Notes under the pieces: generated by a model
What the model saw: only the letters and a program-made list of their open reading frames with translations
The model's database searches: none
Told to the model about the DNA's origin: nothing
Part shown: positions 22,278-34,800 of the stretch, piece by piece
Numbering within the stretch: the first letter of the stretch is position 1
Layout of the letters: the number at the start of each line of letters is the position of its first letter
Made by a program: the position numbers and the translations under genes
Origin: Bactericera cockerelli
Taxonomy: Eukaryota > Arthropoda > Insecta > Hemiptera > Triozidae
NCBI GenBank assembly: GCA_024516035.1
Contig: CM044967.1
Coordinates: 11,111,331 to 11,175,330, forward strand
Reading direction: 5' to 3'
Length of the DNA: 64,000 bases

Positions 22278-22694
22278 ATATTTACAGATTGCCAACTCTT
22301 AATAGAAGTCTTGAAAAAAAAAAGATAATATTTTGTAAAATTAACTTTTGCAGTCTTTATTATGTTTTATACTTTTTTGATATAAACAAAAAGGTATTTA
22401 AAAAAAACATTTTGTGTTAGTATGTTCAATGAGAAACGATTAGACGCGCACGATTAGCTCAGTGGTAAGCTAGTCCACCCGGTCCGAACGCCAGAGCTAG
22501 CAAAAAATTCATGACTACAAAATAAAAAAGACTGCTGCCATTTTTTATTTAGCCATAGTACACACTATGGATTCTCCTCACACAAATTTTTGAAAACAAT
22601 GGTGACTTTAGTACCTTAGTTCTAACTCAGAACTGTCCATCTACCTTCTTGCCTTTCTCTCTCTCTCTCTCTCTCTCTCCCTTCTCAATTCCCT

Positions 22695-22915
22695 TAGAGG
22701 AACTGTTGGAAGTGGCGTCCACATTCCTGGATGCAAAGGTTGAACCTCTTCATCATGTTCCGTCGAATGTTGCGGAAAATTCCAGGTTTTTCTGTCAGGT
22801 GATCGAACGCCAACAGAATGCTTGCTTCCAGATTTCGTAAACTATGTTTTTCACGTGATCCCAAATGTTCCTGTTGGCAGCTCCATATGCTAAATGCGTA
22901 TCTGCCATTTCAGCA
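22695..22915 (-). pseudogene. Decayed DDE transposase, N- and C-terminal scraps joined
   Basis: Minus-strand translation gives AEMADTHLAYGAANRN, the start typical of an arthropod transposase family with an N-terminal helix-turn-helix. It then jumps to WDHVKNIVYE, which normally follows the last catalytic motif. After a frame change comes LTEKPGIFRNIRRNMMKRF and CIQECGRHFQQFL, then a stop, the usual C-terminus of the same family. The catalytic core is absent, so this is an internally deleted remnant. It lies in the interior of foldback transposon 1. Confidence 0.65.
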
Positions 22916-23627
22916 TCCGAATTATAATAATGTAACTTGTACTAAAAAAACTCAAGAAGTTTAAAGATAATATTTCATAGAATGCAGAAAAATATGCTTG
23001 AAAACTATCATCGAGAAACAAACAATCATTCATTTGACTGGCCTTTAATTAATTCCAAGGAAAATAATTATCAGACATAAATAGCTAATTACTCTTTGAG
23101 TACAAGACGACCCTACACGGTCAACACTTTTAAGATTTTGAACATCATTTTTTGAGCCTTACCTGGTTTGTTTACCCAGAAGATCACGTGATAAAAAATC
23201 GTAAAATTATTTTTTAGCATCCTTGGGTTGGCCGCCAACTTTTATCAAACTTGCCCATGTCTGTGCCAAAATTTTCTCGGGCAAATCTTGAGTGTTTCAA
23301 AGTGTAAAAAATTTACATGAGAATTTTTTTTCTATTCAGGTGTCAAAAAAGATGCCAAACCAAATCGTAAAAAACAAAATAGTGTAGCTAGAAACATCGA
23401 AATTTTGTTGGCTTTCTGCAGAAATGTTCAGAATTAACTCATCTTAAACAGGAAAAAAGTTCTGACCTGAAGAATAAGCCAAAGTCGGACTTTTTCAGAA
23501 AGTTGCAAAAAATCACTTTGTGCAGTTATAAAGGCGAATTCGAAAAAACGGATTGCAGATCCGTCCTAGAAATGTCGTCAGTAATCTACCATTAACGGGT
23601 GTAAACGTTTTTTTGGTCCACCCTGTA

Positions 23628-23787
23628 TAGTAGAATTCCGTTAACTCAAAATTCAAGGGATAGAAGCGTCATTTCAAGCTATCGAGATTTCGAATAAGGA
23701 ATGAAGTTTGACAAGGGACAAAGAATTCTTTTGAGTTAACGGGATTTTCGACCTATGGGGATTTCGAATTAGTGAGATTCTACTGTA
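23628..23787 (+). mobile_element. pogo/Tigger-like MITE next to foldback 1
   Basis: About 160 bp between tagtagaattccgttaact and agtgagattctactgtata, which are imperfect inverted repeats of cagtagaatc...cgaa. There is a TA at each edge, and the left TA is shared with the right flank of foldback transposon 1. No coding capacity. A diverged copy is at 11446. Confidence 0.55.
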
Positions 23788-25502
23788 TATAATTCTGTAT
23801 ATACAGTATATCTACGCGTGACTTCTAACTTTTTACTTAAAATGGTTGATAAACCATCCACAATATTTCCAATATGTGTAAAAAACTTCGTTGAAATCCG
23901 TTCCGTAGTTTCTGAGATCAAGAGCCTCCTCATAATCTTTATTTATAGCTCAGAATTTATAAGAGCCTCCATTACTTTTCTATATACTTTACTTTATTTT
24001 GACTCTGGCAATACCATTGAAAAATTTAGCTTTAATTCTTATAATATTCTGTTAATACTCAACAGCAAGTTTATCCATATGGTCATCTAAAGTGCAGAAT
24101 AGAAAATCTTCTACCCATAAAAAATAATGATATTTTTTCAAATCAATTATTGTGCATCAACAAACTGGGTTTATGCACAGATTGAAAATTCAATAAATCA
24201 TTATGTTCCTAAAAGAAAAGGTACTAAAATACTTTGAAGGTCTAATAAAAAAGGAATTGGGTTGTAAAACCTTTTGTTGGGTTAGAACCACTTAGGGTTT
24301 TTGTTTTGTTTATCTTGCATATTTTTCAAACTTTAAATAAATTAACGTTTGTTTTAGAAAATGGACGTGTTGCCCATGACCTCTTCTGGACTGTCATTTG
24401 TAACCATATTCAATGCTAGTTCAATTGGACTCTTCTTGAATTATAAGGTTACAAAGATACATACCTACACAAATATGAAGAACACTCAAGTGATGGTCTT
24501 TTTTGTCTCTTTTAATTAATAGAGTGCTTCAATATATCACAAATTATTACATCTAAAATGTGTATTTTCTATTTTATTGTATATTTGGTCCATTCACGTG
24601 TTAAAAGTAGTTAGATATTGCTTTTGCTGTTCTATCTTCTAATTTTATTATGTAAAGTTTATTATTTTAATTTGTTCCCAGTTACCTATATTAACTCTTT
24701 TGTTTATTTGAATGTATGACAAAAATATTCAATGTTAGTTTCATGTTTACATACAGTGTGTTCATGAAGTCTCTAGCAACAGCTGCTTAAATTTTGAACA
24801 TTTTAGCTAGAAATTTTGAATGTAGACCTGTGTTAATGTAATACGTTCTATAATATACTTGAAATTTCAGGGACAAACTCAAGGTAATCTTAAATGATAC
24901 TACCTACTGTTTTATCTTGTTGATTGTATCTTTTTACCACAAGTATAAAAATACCGGACTCTTATCGCGTAACAATTCAAAATAATCTTTTAATTTTATA
25001 TGTATCATCACAATTTCAACGTTCTACTTTCAAAATTTCAACTTCTAATCGTTCAAAAGTAATTCTTCGTTTGTTAGACTTATTGAGCATGCTGTAAATA
25101 TTATTGTTTTTTTTTTTTAAATAATTCAACCAAGGCTTTCTCAAACATACATGGCATTTGATTTTGAAATATATTTTACTTTTACAGTCAGGTTATCATT
25201 TGGAGAAATGGTTTCAAGTCGAATGTTTTATCAAAAAGGAATTGAAATTTTAGAGATTGCATCATACTCGTAACACAAAGCATAAAATTATTATTGTTTT
25301 TCATTTTTAAATAATAATTCAGTAATATGTAATAGCCCTTGATTTAGATGTTTATTAGTATTTTAAAAACTCTAACCTACCGTTATTGGCATAAATATTT
25401 CTTCAACTCTCGTAAATGTTTCTTCAAAGAGTTGAAAATTCCTTCATCTCTCCAAAGCAGCTTTGGTCTCCCTCTTATTACCCTTTATATCTAGTTTATC
25501 TA
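23788..25502. other. Repeat-rich intergenic DNA
   Basis: 23810-23935 (aactttttacttaaaatgg...cgttgaaatccgttccgtag) resembles parts of the dispersed repeat at 46330. 23945-24030 resembles the body of the family A SINE. About 24757 starts cagtgtgttcatgaag, another TA-flanked repeat end. There is no gene. Confidence 0.4.
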
Positions 25503-26301
25503 CAGGGTCTTCATAAAGTCTCACCCAGGCCTAGGTTTCTCGAAAACGACTCAGAATATCAAAAAACGCAAAAACCCGTATTCCTTTATATTTAGAGGGA
25601 TTGATTTTCAGCCAAATTTTTCTTGCCTACACGGCCCCAGTCAGGCTGGGCATGGACCAACTTTAAAATCTTAAATAGAATGGTATGTCTTGTGGCATAT
25701 TGTTTTAAAGGTCTTATTGAGAGAAGTTCATTACAATAAATTTCAGTGTGCTACGACTTACCGTTCTCGAGATACAGGGTCGGACGTCCTGCGTAATATC
25801 CATATATTATAACTCGACATACTCTGTTGATGTTAGTTTCTGGTCGGTTTCGTCAGCCAGCCGGACGAACAGTCGAAAAAAAATTAACGAAAAAACAAAT
25901 CAAGTTTTAACTTGTTCGAAAGTTCTTGCCATAAGGAGTTATTATTAACAAGAAAAAATTTCTCCATAATTTACGGTTAACGAGTTATAGGTCAAAATAT
26001 ATGGATATTACGCAGGACGTCCGACCCTGTATCTCAAGAACGGTAAGTCGTAGCACACTGAAATTTATTGTAATGAACTTCTCTTAATAAGACCTTTAAA
26101 ACAATATGCCACAAGACATACCATTCTATTTAAGATTTTAAAGTTGGTCCATGCCCAGCCTGACTGGGGCCGTGTAGGCAAGAAAAATTTGGCTGAAAAT
26201 CAATCCCTCTAAATATAAAGGAATACGGGTTTTTGCGTTTTTTGATATTCTGAGTCGTTTTAGAGAAACCTAGGCCTGGGTGAGACTTTATGAAGACCCT
26301 G
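25503..26301. mobile_element. Foldback transposon 2, CAGGGTC ends, two concentric shells
   Basis: The outer ends CAGGGTCTTCATAAAG and CTTTATGAAGACCCTG are flanked by TA. The arms (about 25503-25810 and 25996-26301) are near-perfect inverted repeats of about 306 bp. Inside each arm is a second end, CAGGGTCGGACG at 25775 mirrored by CGTCCGACCCTG at 26029, also preceded or followed by TA. So a smaller foldback sits centred in a larger one. The short interior has no coding capacity. A single-arm relative is at 31060-31260. Confidence 0.85.
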
Positions 26302-27457
26302 TATATATTTTTTACCTCTAAAACACCTAATGTAACTTTGCTTTCTCTTCTGTTTTCTTTTGCTTCCATGTAAACACCTGTGCACACAATACGTTCTTAA
26401 TGTAATTGTCCTATTCGTTAGGTAACCATTTCTTGGTCTTCACCTGTTAAACAACCAACATTAATTTCTTCCTATCTTGTATTTTTCTTTTACTCGTGTA
26501 ATCGTACCTTTCACTTGCGTTTGACTACTCAAATGCCTTTACCCATAGGTATTAATGTAGGGCTGATTTCCAAAATATTTGTCCATAAAGACTGAATTAT
26601 GATTATTACGCATCTTTCGTATTTTTTGATTGGCCACTAATTATGAATTTGCTAGGCATATTACTGAGGACAATGGTTAATACTAATGAAAATTATTTTT
26701 ATCTTTATTTTAACAAATATACTTGCTGAACCACTGTTGATGTCTTATGGAAGGTGTCACGCGTTAAACTTACGTTCATTCTTATTTCAATCATATCCAT
26801 TTCCACCTTATTATTATGATTTATGTTTTGTAGCATAAGTTGTTTTTCAGATGATCGCTTATCCCAACTGCACGATGAACGAAAAAGTGTATCTGTGCTC
26901 AATTTGTTATGTTATTTCAAAATTTATGTTTTCAAAAAGGTGCAATCCACCATAACATCGCGTACGTTCTTTTTACTGAAGAAAGCGAAAACGATCGTCT
27001 GATTTCGTATCATGTATTTGTGTAGATAATCGTTAAATTCAACTGCTAGACTTGGCTTCATGTAAACCTAGCGTCCTATTTATGCTCAAAATATTTAAAC
27101 ATGATAATTGCATACTGTTATATCAAGAAAGCTAATTTCGAGCCAATCTGCCAATAATTATGTAAGCTTGGTTCGTAATTTAAAACAAGTTTTATACCTC
27201 TAACGAAAACTACCCTTTGTTATTCTATTGTAGTATAATATAGTAGAGATAAAAGACATTTGCCAGTATTGTTTTAGATTTTCTTTTACATTAGAAAATT
27301 TATAAATCAAGTTCACTTATCTAATCCCTGTTTATTTGATTTTTATTTCATATTATATTTTTGTTATTTTGTTTGATTTTTATTTACTTCTACATTATAT
27401 ATTTTTTTTGTTCAGACCGGATTTTAACAAATTTACTATACAACAAATACCTATGTA
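26302..27457. other. AT-rich intergenic DNA, nothing recognised
   Basis: The open frames in this stretch are short and show no domain, and no repeat family seen elsewhere in the window was recognised. Confidence 0.4.
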
Positions 27458-27655
27458 CAGTATGTTTAAAAACCCATTAGACAATATCAATAACTTAAGA
27501 GTCTTCAATTTTAGACTTTAAACTATACGTTTAAATCTGGAATTAATCATATCGTCATACATTTTTGAAAAGGAAGAAAATTATAATGGAGGCTTAAAAT
27601 TTCTCTTCGTCTCAAAGTAATGTTTATGATATGCCAATGGTTTTTAAACATCCTG
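27458..27655. mobile_element. Short MITE, CAGTATGTTT ends
   Basis: About 198 bp between CAGTATGTTTAAAAACCCAT and ATGGTTTTTAAACATCCTG, imperfect 20-bp inverted repeats. TGTA occurs on both sides (27454-27457 and 27656-27659). The ends resemble those of foldback transposon 4 (CAGTATGTTTC), suggesting a related non-autonomous family. Confidence 0.55.
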
Positions 27656-27834
27656 TGTATAGACATAATTACTGTATTCTCTCAAAATTAATAATAATAC
27701 AACTTCATACTCAATTAAATGAGTCAATAATAATAATATTGTTTTTTAATCGTTCAATCCTATTTTAGACAGATTATACCTTATGTATGAAAAAATATCA
27801 ATTCACAGCTTGGCGTGCTCAAAACTATAGGGGT

Positions 27835-28075
27835 GATCTTATTTCTTCTTTCACTTTGCCTTTTCTCAAATCTACTTGGGGTCGGCATTGTTCAACCTCA
27901 TGGTTGAGGTTGGTTGATTGTGGCACATTTTTATGACTGGATGCCCTTCCTAACGCCAACGATTCTATTTGATTTAACACCCTGATTAGGACGGAGGTTA
28001 TACCCTCCATTCGCTGGGAATCGTACCAGCTACCCACATTAACCTCGCCCAACCTGGGTAGGGCTGGAGTAGAAC
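27835..28075 (-). mobile_element. SINE family C body, minus strand
   Basis: The reverse complement of the family C body: ggggtcggcattgttcaacc, ccttcctaacgccaacgatt, ccctccattcgctgggaatc and aacctcgcccaacctgggta, in the order expected from the copy at 58692. The tRNA head is missing. Confidence 0.75.
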
Positions 28076-31000
28076 AGGGGTGATAGAACTCATCTAATGC
28101 GATGTTCTCTAGTGATTGTTCACTACAGAAATCATCACGATGACTAATGTTCTGGGTTGTGTTTCTCGACGTGATGCAAACTCAACCAATACATAATACT
28201 TGTAAATTATTTCATAGTAAACTGGTAAATTAAATTAGCCGCGCCACTTGAAGCAAAAAAATAGGAGCTTTTCAATCGGTCTTTTTAAGTATACTAGTAC
28301 TTTGAGGTCATCTATAATCAAAATAATTACTTGCCTTTGCAAAGCCTGCTATAGCCCATGTCAGCTTGGTGCAACCAACTTAACGTTGGTCCAGAATTTT
28401 GTGCTTCAAGCTCAGCGACCAGCTTGATTTAACTCTATAGGGTTCCTTTACGTAGAGAAACGGGGTCCTGTAAGCACCGGTCCTAGTACATATTAGTTTT
28501 AACAAAAATAAGTTAATTTAAGTCAGGGAAATTTATGTATGTCATTCATTCATTCAGACGGTGCATGGCATAATTTGGGTATTTCCCGTAGACAAAAAAA
28601 AACCGTTTGTTATCCTTCAAAATCGATAGAGAAATTGACCATCGATGGAGGCTTACTTATCTCTTATCTAGATAGATTGTTCAGTAAGAAAAATGAACAA
28701 AAGAGTAGTTTTGAAAATAAAAAAGGTCACACACGTAAACATGAACTCAATAATAATACTCTTTAGTGGAAGATAACCACTTGGCGACGTTAGTACTCAA
28801 AGCATTTTCTACCACCTTGCTCTCAAGAGTCTTTTTTTATGTAGTCACGTGCTCAAAAAATGAGGAAAAACGATCCGTCAGTCTACACTTAACATTTTCA
28901 ATCATGGCAATTTTTTTGTCGCTATCACTCTCGCTGAGTCTCGTCCTCGTCCTCATCATAAATGTTTGTATTTTATACTTCCATGACTCATGATTCACGG
29001 ACTTCACGGAATATTTTCTATACGAATCATCTGAATCCATCTTGAAAATAAAGTTGAGGTAACAAAAGATAAAACTCAAGGGTATCATTTTGATAAAAAA
29101 ATATTTTTTCAACTTTTGTGTATTGTAAGTAAAATTTGTGACTAAAATTTTTATCAAAAGAAAGGGAACAACTAGATAAGAGTAAAGAAAGTTTCATTTA
29201 TTTTATTTTAAAGAAATTCAATGAAATGGACACTATATGTTTGTTGTCTCCTCACGGAAATATAAGTGCTTATTCCATGTCTATAAACATTAATTTGTAT
29301 TTCATGTGTTAGAAACTTTCAAATAAAATTGTCCTATTTATGGTGATAAGAGTCAAAAATTGTGAATCGAATTTTTTATCATTTCCAAAATTACATCTTC
29401 ACTGTGGAGAATTTCAAGATGTTGATTAGAAATCTCTGGGCTATTCTCTCAAAAGTAAAGGTAAAGTCATGATTAATACATCAATTTGAATTCTATCTTG
29501 AAACTTCTAACATGGGGGACTTACAGTATTCATTTACTTTATTTCAATTTTGATTGATATTAATCTATAACTGAGGTTCTCAGTTTAATGTTATATGACA
29601 GAATTTTTCTTGAAGACAGATTTTTGCTCACTGGAGAAGTGCAACAAGCAAAAAATTATGTTAGTAGGTAGGTAATCCTCTGATTACATGTATGTATGTA
29701 TGTTTGTAGGTAGGTAAATTGGTTTTGTTACTTGTCACAATTTGATTTCTGTTAACTGCATAAATATAAGGTACCCTTATTGAATTTTTGTACAGAGGGA
29801 CCATTACCAGTAAGCGAATGAATACAGAGGGACCATTAATCGCATAAGTCATAAACAGCATCTGCTCCCCCTAATACTTATCTAGCAACAGTAAAGTTGC
29901 AATTATTTGCCACAGAGAACGGACCATTATCCAACCATACCACCCAACGAACATTATTTTGTCAGTGATCTAAGGGGTAATATCTGATTAACTGTATGTA
30001 AAACTGCATGAACACAAGATTTCTTTTCATATCACAAGTTATTTAAAATAACATAATTATGACTATTATTAATTGTGAGTACCTACAGAATATGTGTTAT
30101 ATTTCATTAGCAGTATTTCATATGAAGAAATCTAATGTTGTAAAATATTTTGACATTAGCATGTGAGACTCAAAGTTTTTTGGGAATATTTGGCAACAGT
30201 GGTCCCCTCTGATCTCTTCTTACAAAATACAGTATTCAGTAGACTGATTAAAATGGTGATACATTTTAAAAAAACCAATTCTTTCTATACCTTACAGGTA
30301 AGAGAAAGTAAAAAAAAAAAAAAATGAAACTGTCGGGTGGTTATAATTTAATGTTTCCTAAAAGTACCTCTTTCTTTAAAAAAATAATGGCTTCTCTTAA
30401 ATTGAAATCTAACTATACCTAGAGCAATATTACAACAATTTATTGATACAGTCCATTTCTGTGACTGGCTCTTCAGGTTTGTGACTGTCTGTTAGTTTAG
30501 TTGAGTCTTTTTGTGAATCACACTCAAACTGCTAGTATCATATATAAAAAAAATGTATTTATAATTATTTTGGAACCTATATGTCATCTGAGCCAATGCA
30601 CTTCTGAGTAATCATGGTATTTTACTTGACTTTTTTGGCTATTTTGTAGATTTAACTCTTTTTGGATATTAATAAAGAAGGTATGCCCCACAAGAAAAAC
30701 ACGAAAACTCAAGTCCTTTTTTTGGGGCATTAAGATTTTGCAAAAAAAAAAAATGCCTACACCAGTCAGGTTGGTCATAGATCAACTTTAACATGAAAAT
30801 TACAACTAAAGATATAGATAGCTCAGCTTATTGTATTTCACCTTTTATATGTAAAAAGTTTACTCTAATATCAGGAGATTGGGGAGGACTATGCCAATTT
30901 GCATATGCTTGTCTCATAAAACACACACTGTACTAGAGTGAACCAGAAATTTTACTTTGAAAAAAGTGAAATACAATCATGTGAGCAATTATAAGGTAAA

Positions 31001-31690
31001 AAATTCATCTTTTTGGGGGGGGGGGGGGGGGCTTGAAGGTACAGTCCAGAAGAGTCCATTATCTCACTTTCCACCCTGTATCTTGTGAACCGACAGTTGT
31101 AGCACTTTTGAAATTTGTTGCAATGAACTTTTCTCAATTAGATCCTTAAAACAATATACCACACAATGTATAGTTCCATTTAAGATTTTAAAGTTGTTGC
31201 CCAGCCTGCAATTTTTTTTTTTGCAAAATCATACCCCAAAAAATAAAGGGATACAGGTTTTTTGTGTTTTTCTGAATTTCAAATGGAGATTACTGAATTT
31301 ACTAGAGTTAAAATATAATTATGACCTATATACTGATCGAGCCATGATTCTTGAGTAGAAGATTATTTTAATAATTCTCTTTTTTCCTAAACAATTCAGG
31401 AAGCATAAAAAAAATGATACAACAACATTTTGGCACCAGGGGTCTCTTATTGTTCAAATATCTAGATTATAAGGGCTCAAAAAGTCTACAGGGAAAACTA
31501 TGATCCAACATTGTTTTATGTTAGTCTGTAGTTTGTGAGATTCAAGATTTGGGCGTATGACCTTAGGATTGGAATTCATCTTCCTTTTTCTTTTTCTAAC
31601 ATGCTGATCTTTGAAGTTCTTAGCTTTTTCACAGAGGTCATATTATATTACATTAATGTATTAACATCTAACATTATTTTACTATTTATT
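28076..31690. other. Intergenic DNA upstream of the BAH gene
   Basis: No gene is supported; the open frames near 28539, 28837 and 29661 are short and featureless. Visible items are short taggtaggt repeats (29665-29715), A tracts, a 16-G run (about 31015-31030) and 31060-31260, a single-copy relative of a foldback 2 arm (gttgcaatgaacttttctca, ttccatttaagattttaaag). Any 5' non-coding exons of the BAH gene would be here. Confidence 0.4.
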
Positions 31691-31694
31691 TTCA

Positions 31695-31830
31695 GGTTAA
31701 AATTTATTAATCTGTCACTCAACAATTCAACTATAAAAAAAATCAACTGTTGCACCATGAACAAAATCTAGTCACCATAACAAAGACACTATAAAAAAAG
31801 AAAAGCATGGAGTTTTAAATATTGCAAATT
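31695..31830 (+). promoter_or_regulatory. Probable 5' UTR with two short upstream ORFs
   Basis: A pyrimidine-rich tract ending in CAG (31695) is a plausible 3' splice site, making 31696-31830 the 5' UTR part of the first coding exon of the BAH gene. It contains ATG AAC AAA ATC TAG (from 31759) and ATG GAG TTT TAA (from 31807), which could lower translation from the main start. The upstream exon is not identified. Confidence 0.35.
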
Positions 31831-34800
31831 ATGGTACAAGCAAAACATGTCAAACATAAACCATTAAATAAAACCAAACAAATCCCTGTAGGTACTGTGC
31901 TCTTAGAGGGAATTAAAAATGCAAAATCAGTTAAGTTAACTTCTATGAGAAGTATTGGCACTTTGCCTCATTCTTTACCTTCCAAGCTTTCAGATTCTCT
32001 AAACCTTTGTATTATGAAAACAAACAAAACAGAGAAAGTTTCAAAGAATAAAAATGATATTACAAAATCAACAGTAGCTAATCAAGCAAAATTTAAACCT
32101 AAAAAAGAGAAACTATTGAAATCAAAATCAAAGATTGATAAAAGAACCTCGAGTGTGACAAAATTTTGTAAAAAAGTTAGTAAATTAAACAATAACTTAA
32201 CATCTGCTGGAAAACCCAAGACCAAAACAGACATTTTTCTGCCAGTTGCTAAAGTACCGAAAACAAAAAAACTAATTAAATCAAAGAAGAAAACTTTAGA
32301 GGGCAAAAATAGTAAGAAAAGCCTTGTACATAATGCAAACGACAAACCAGAACCAAAGAAATCAAGTCAGTTTAAAAATCAAGGTAAAACTTCTTCTGTA
32401 GATGTGAATAAAAAAACTAAAATTGTAAAGGAAAACTCAACCAAAGGAAAAAAAACCACATGTAAATAAAGTTGTGATAGTCAAGAAACTTGAAAAGCCA
32501 TCTAAGAACAACATAAAAAATATGGCAGTCCCTAAATTACTAAAATTGAATGAAGCTAAACCAAAAGCTGTATCACCAAAGAAGAAAGTCAACAAGACAC
32601 CAAAAAAGATTAAAAGTGATAAACTAGTAAAAAACAAAAATGCAGATTCTAAAAAACCAAAAATAGACAAACTGAAAGTCAAGACCAAAAATGCCTCAAA
32701 GAAAAACAAAAAAGAAAAAGACAGTATCAAAAAGATAGAAACTCTGAAAACTGATAATAAAAATGAAAGCAAATTGGCACTTGTACCAATAAATTTAAAG
32801 CCAGGGAGAGGCCGAAAGAAGTCTATTCCTAAGCTAGAAAGTAATACAGATAACCAGTTAGTACTTCACTCTGAGAGGAAAGTTCTCGAAAGGAAGAAAA
32901 AAGAAATTATAAACCAACCAAAGAAACAGAGGGTAGCATCACTCAATGCTCTGGCCAAGGTACATTGTCTCTATGAAAATGATATTAACTGCATCAAAAC
33001 AACTTCTACTTCAATAAATAATTCAGAGACGGCCATAATTGTTTCGCGGTCTCACAGATCAGCGCCGGGGTTGCGAAGTATTGGACACCATTGGGAAATG
33101 CTAGATTCCTCTTCTGCTTCCAGTTCAAGTTCTGATGACTCGAGTGATCACGAAATAATGGATCATCAAATAGAAGAGGGAAATGAAAAAATGGAAATAG
33201 TCCAGCCTGCTGCCATTGCTATCAAAGAACTCGACACAAGTACTCCTTGTGTAGAAGAATTAAAACCGAAAGCCAAACGAAGGAAACGAGCTACTGAGAT
33301 AAAAATGGATTTGAAGGATATGGTTGTTAGAAAACGAATGGCCAGTCTGAATGCTTCTGCTATCCTGGCTGCTAGCTACTCTTCTGAGAAGAGATCCACA
33401 GTGATTGTAAAAACACAAGATGGTATGATAAAACAGAAGGAAATCAAGAAAAAACAAAGGAAAGAGAAGGAAGAAGATTCTGAAGAACTCGTACTTGGTA
33501 AGCGGAAGAGTAAAAAGAACAAGCTGTCAGTGATAGTGGAACATCAAGACACTGACGTGACAATTACTGTGAACAGATCTACACGATCTACTCATGAGAG
33601 AGTGTGCAGCATCAACGGTATGCACTATTGCATATCTTCCACTACAAGTCACACCCAGACTGAAGCTACCACTGTTGCCACAGAGGCAGTTTTACACAGT
33701 GACAATCAACCACAAGTAAGTATCAAAAAAAAGAAGAAGAAAAAAAAATACTTTATATACTTTATAATAATCAATATGGCCTAACAAAATGGTGCCGAGA
33801 CATAAGCCTACATCAGTTGTGGCTCATTTATACATATAATACAGGGTGTCCCACCAAACTTGGACACCTCAAATTACTCGGCCCCTGAAAGAGTTTTTGA
33901 AAAATAAAAAAATCTAGGGTACATGTGCTAATTATGCGGTTTCAGTTATGAAATTTTTTTCATACAGGGTGGTTCAAAAGTCAGTAATTGAGGTGTCAAC
34001 TTTCGATTTTTAAATGGATCGACCTGAATTTTATTTGATAATTTTACTTCTAAATGATTCCTGAGTACTTTTTTAAACAAAAATATTACATACAGGGTGG
34101 TTTTTTTTCGACCAATTTTTTTTCTAAATCTTGAATAACTCAAGTTCGGTTAATTTTTTCGATAACAAGAAGAGAATATGTTTGTGTAATGAATACACGC
34201 ACTTTCAATTGGAATCAAAATTTTTTATACAGGGTGGTTCACAAGTGAAATAATGACTTGATTTTTTTTAAAACTGAGTTTTTTTAATTTTTTATTTAAT
34301 ATTAATAATTCTCGTCTAATTTTACACATTTTTCGTTAGTCATATCGAAAAACAAAACTAAAGTGTTGTACAGGGTGAGACATAATTTTTTTGTAACACC
34401 CTGTATATGGGCAGTCAAAGAGACGCAAAATTAAATATAAAGACTAAATATGCAAGAAAAACTTTGATTTTTAATTAAACTAAAAAGTTATGGTGTTTTA
34501 ACTAATATTGTCGCATGGACCACCCTGTAGATATTTTCTTAAACTATCATGTAGGTACTCTAAGTTGTATAAAATTCAACGAACACTTCGAATCATGTGG
34601 GAAAAACAAGTAAAAAACACGAATTTGAAGCCATTTTCAATTTGGTGTCCCCACACTGAATGATTTTAAAACTTGAAATAAAAAGTAGGTAGGTGTAGAC
34701 ACAAAATTGAGCATGGCTTTTTGAATTCATTTTTTTTCTTTCAGATTTGGACTCCTCGTTGAATTTTAGACAGTTTCGACTACCCATATTATGGTTTAAG

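Larger units (their letters stand above)
20930..23625. mobile_element. Foldback transposon 1, CAGGGTGG ends, 451-bp arms
   Basis: Outer ends CAGGGTGGACC and GGTCCACCCTG are flanked by TA (20928-20929, 23626-23627), as for Tc1/mariner-superfamily insertions. The arms 20930-21380 and 23175-23625 are the same length (451 bp) and near-perfect inverted repeats, ending at gatcacgtgat...cttctggg. The 1.8-kb interior holds a family A SINE (21989-22277), a tRNA-like fragment (22442-22500), a (CT)n tract (about 22656-22679) and a decayed transposase fragment (22695-22915). It encodes no intact transposase. Confidence 0.85.

Noticed and set aside
22442..22515. Candidate tRNA gene (gattagctcagtggtaag)
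   Set aside because: The A box is good, but no proper B box, anticodon stem or acceptor pairing follows. It is a SINE head fragment.
26130..26387. 85-codon minus-strand open frame
   Set aside because: It lies mostly in the right arm of foldback transposon 2 and has no conserved motif.
28766..29157. Overlapping small frames on both strands near 28.8-29.2 kb
   Set aside because: No domain, splice context or compositional shift. They arise from Ser/Leu-coding low-complexity DNA.
32437..32772. Phe/Leu-rich minus-strand frame
   Set aside because: An antisense shadow of the Lys-rich coding exon of the BAH gene.
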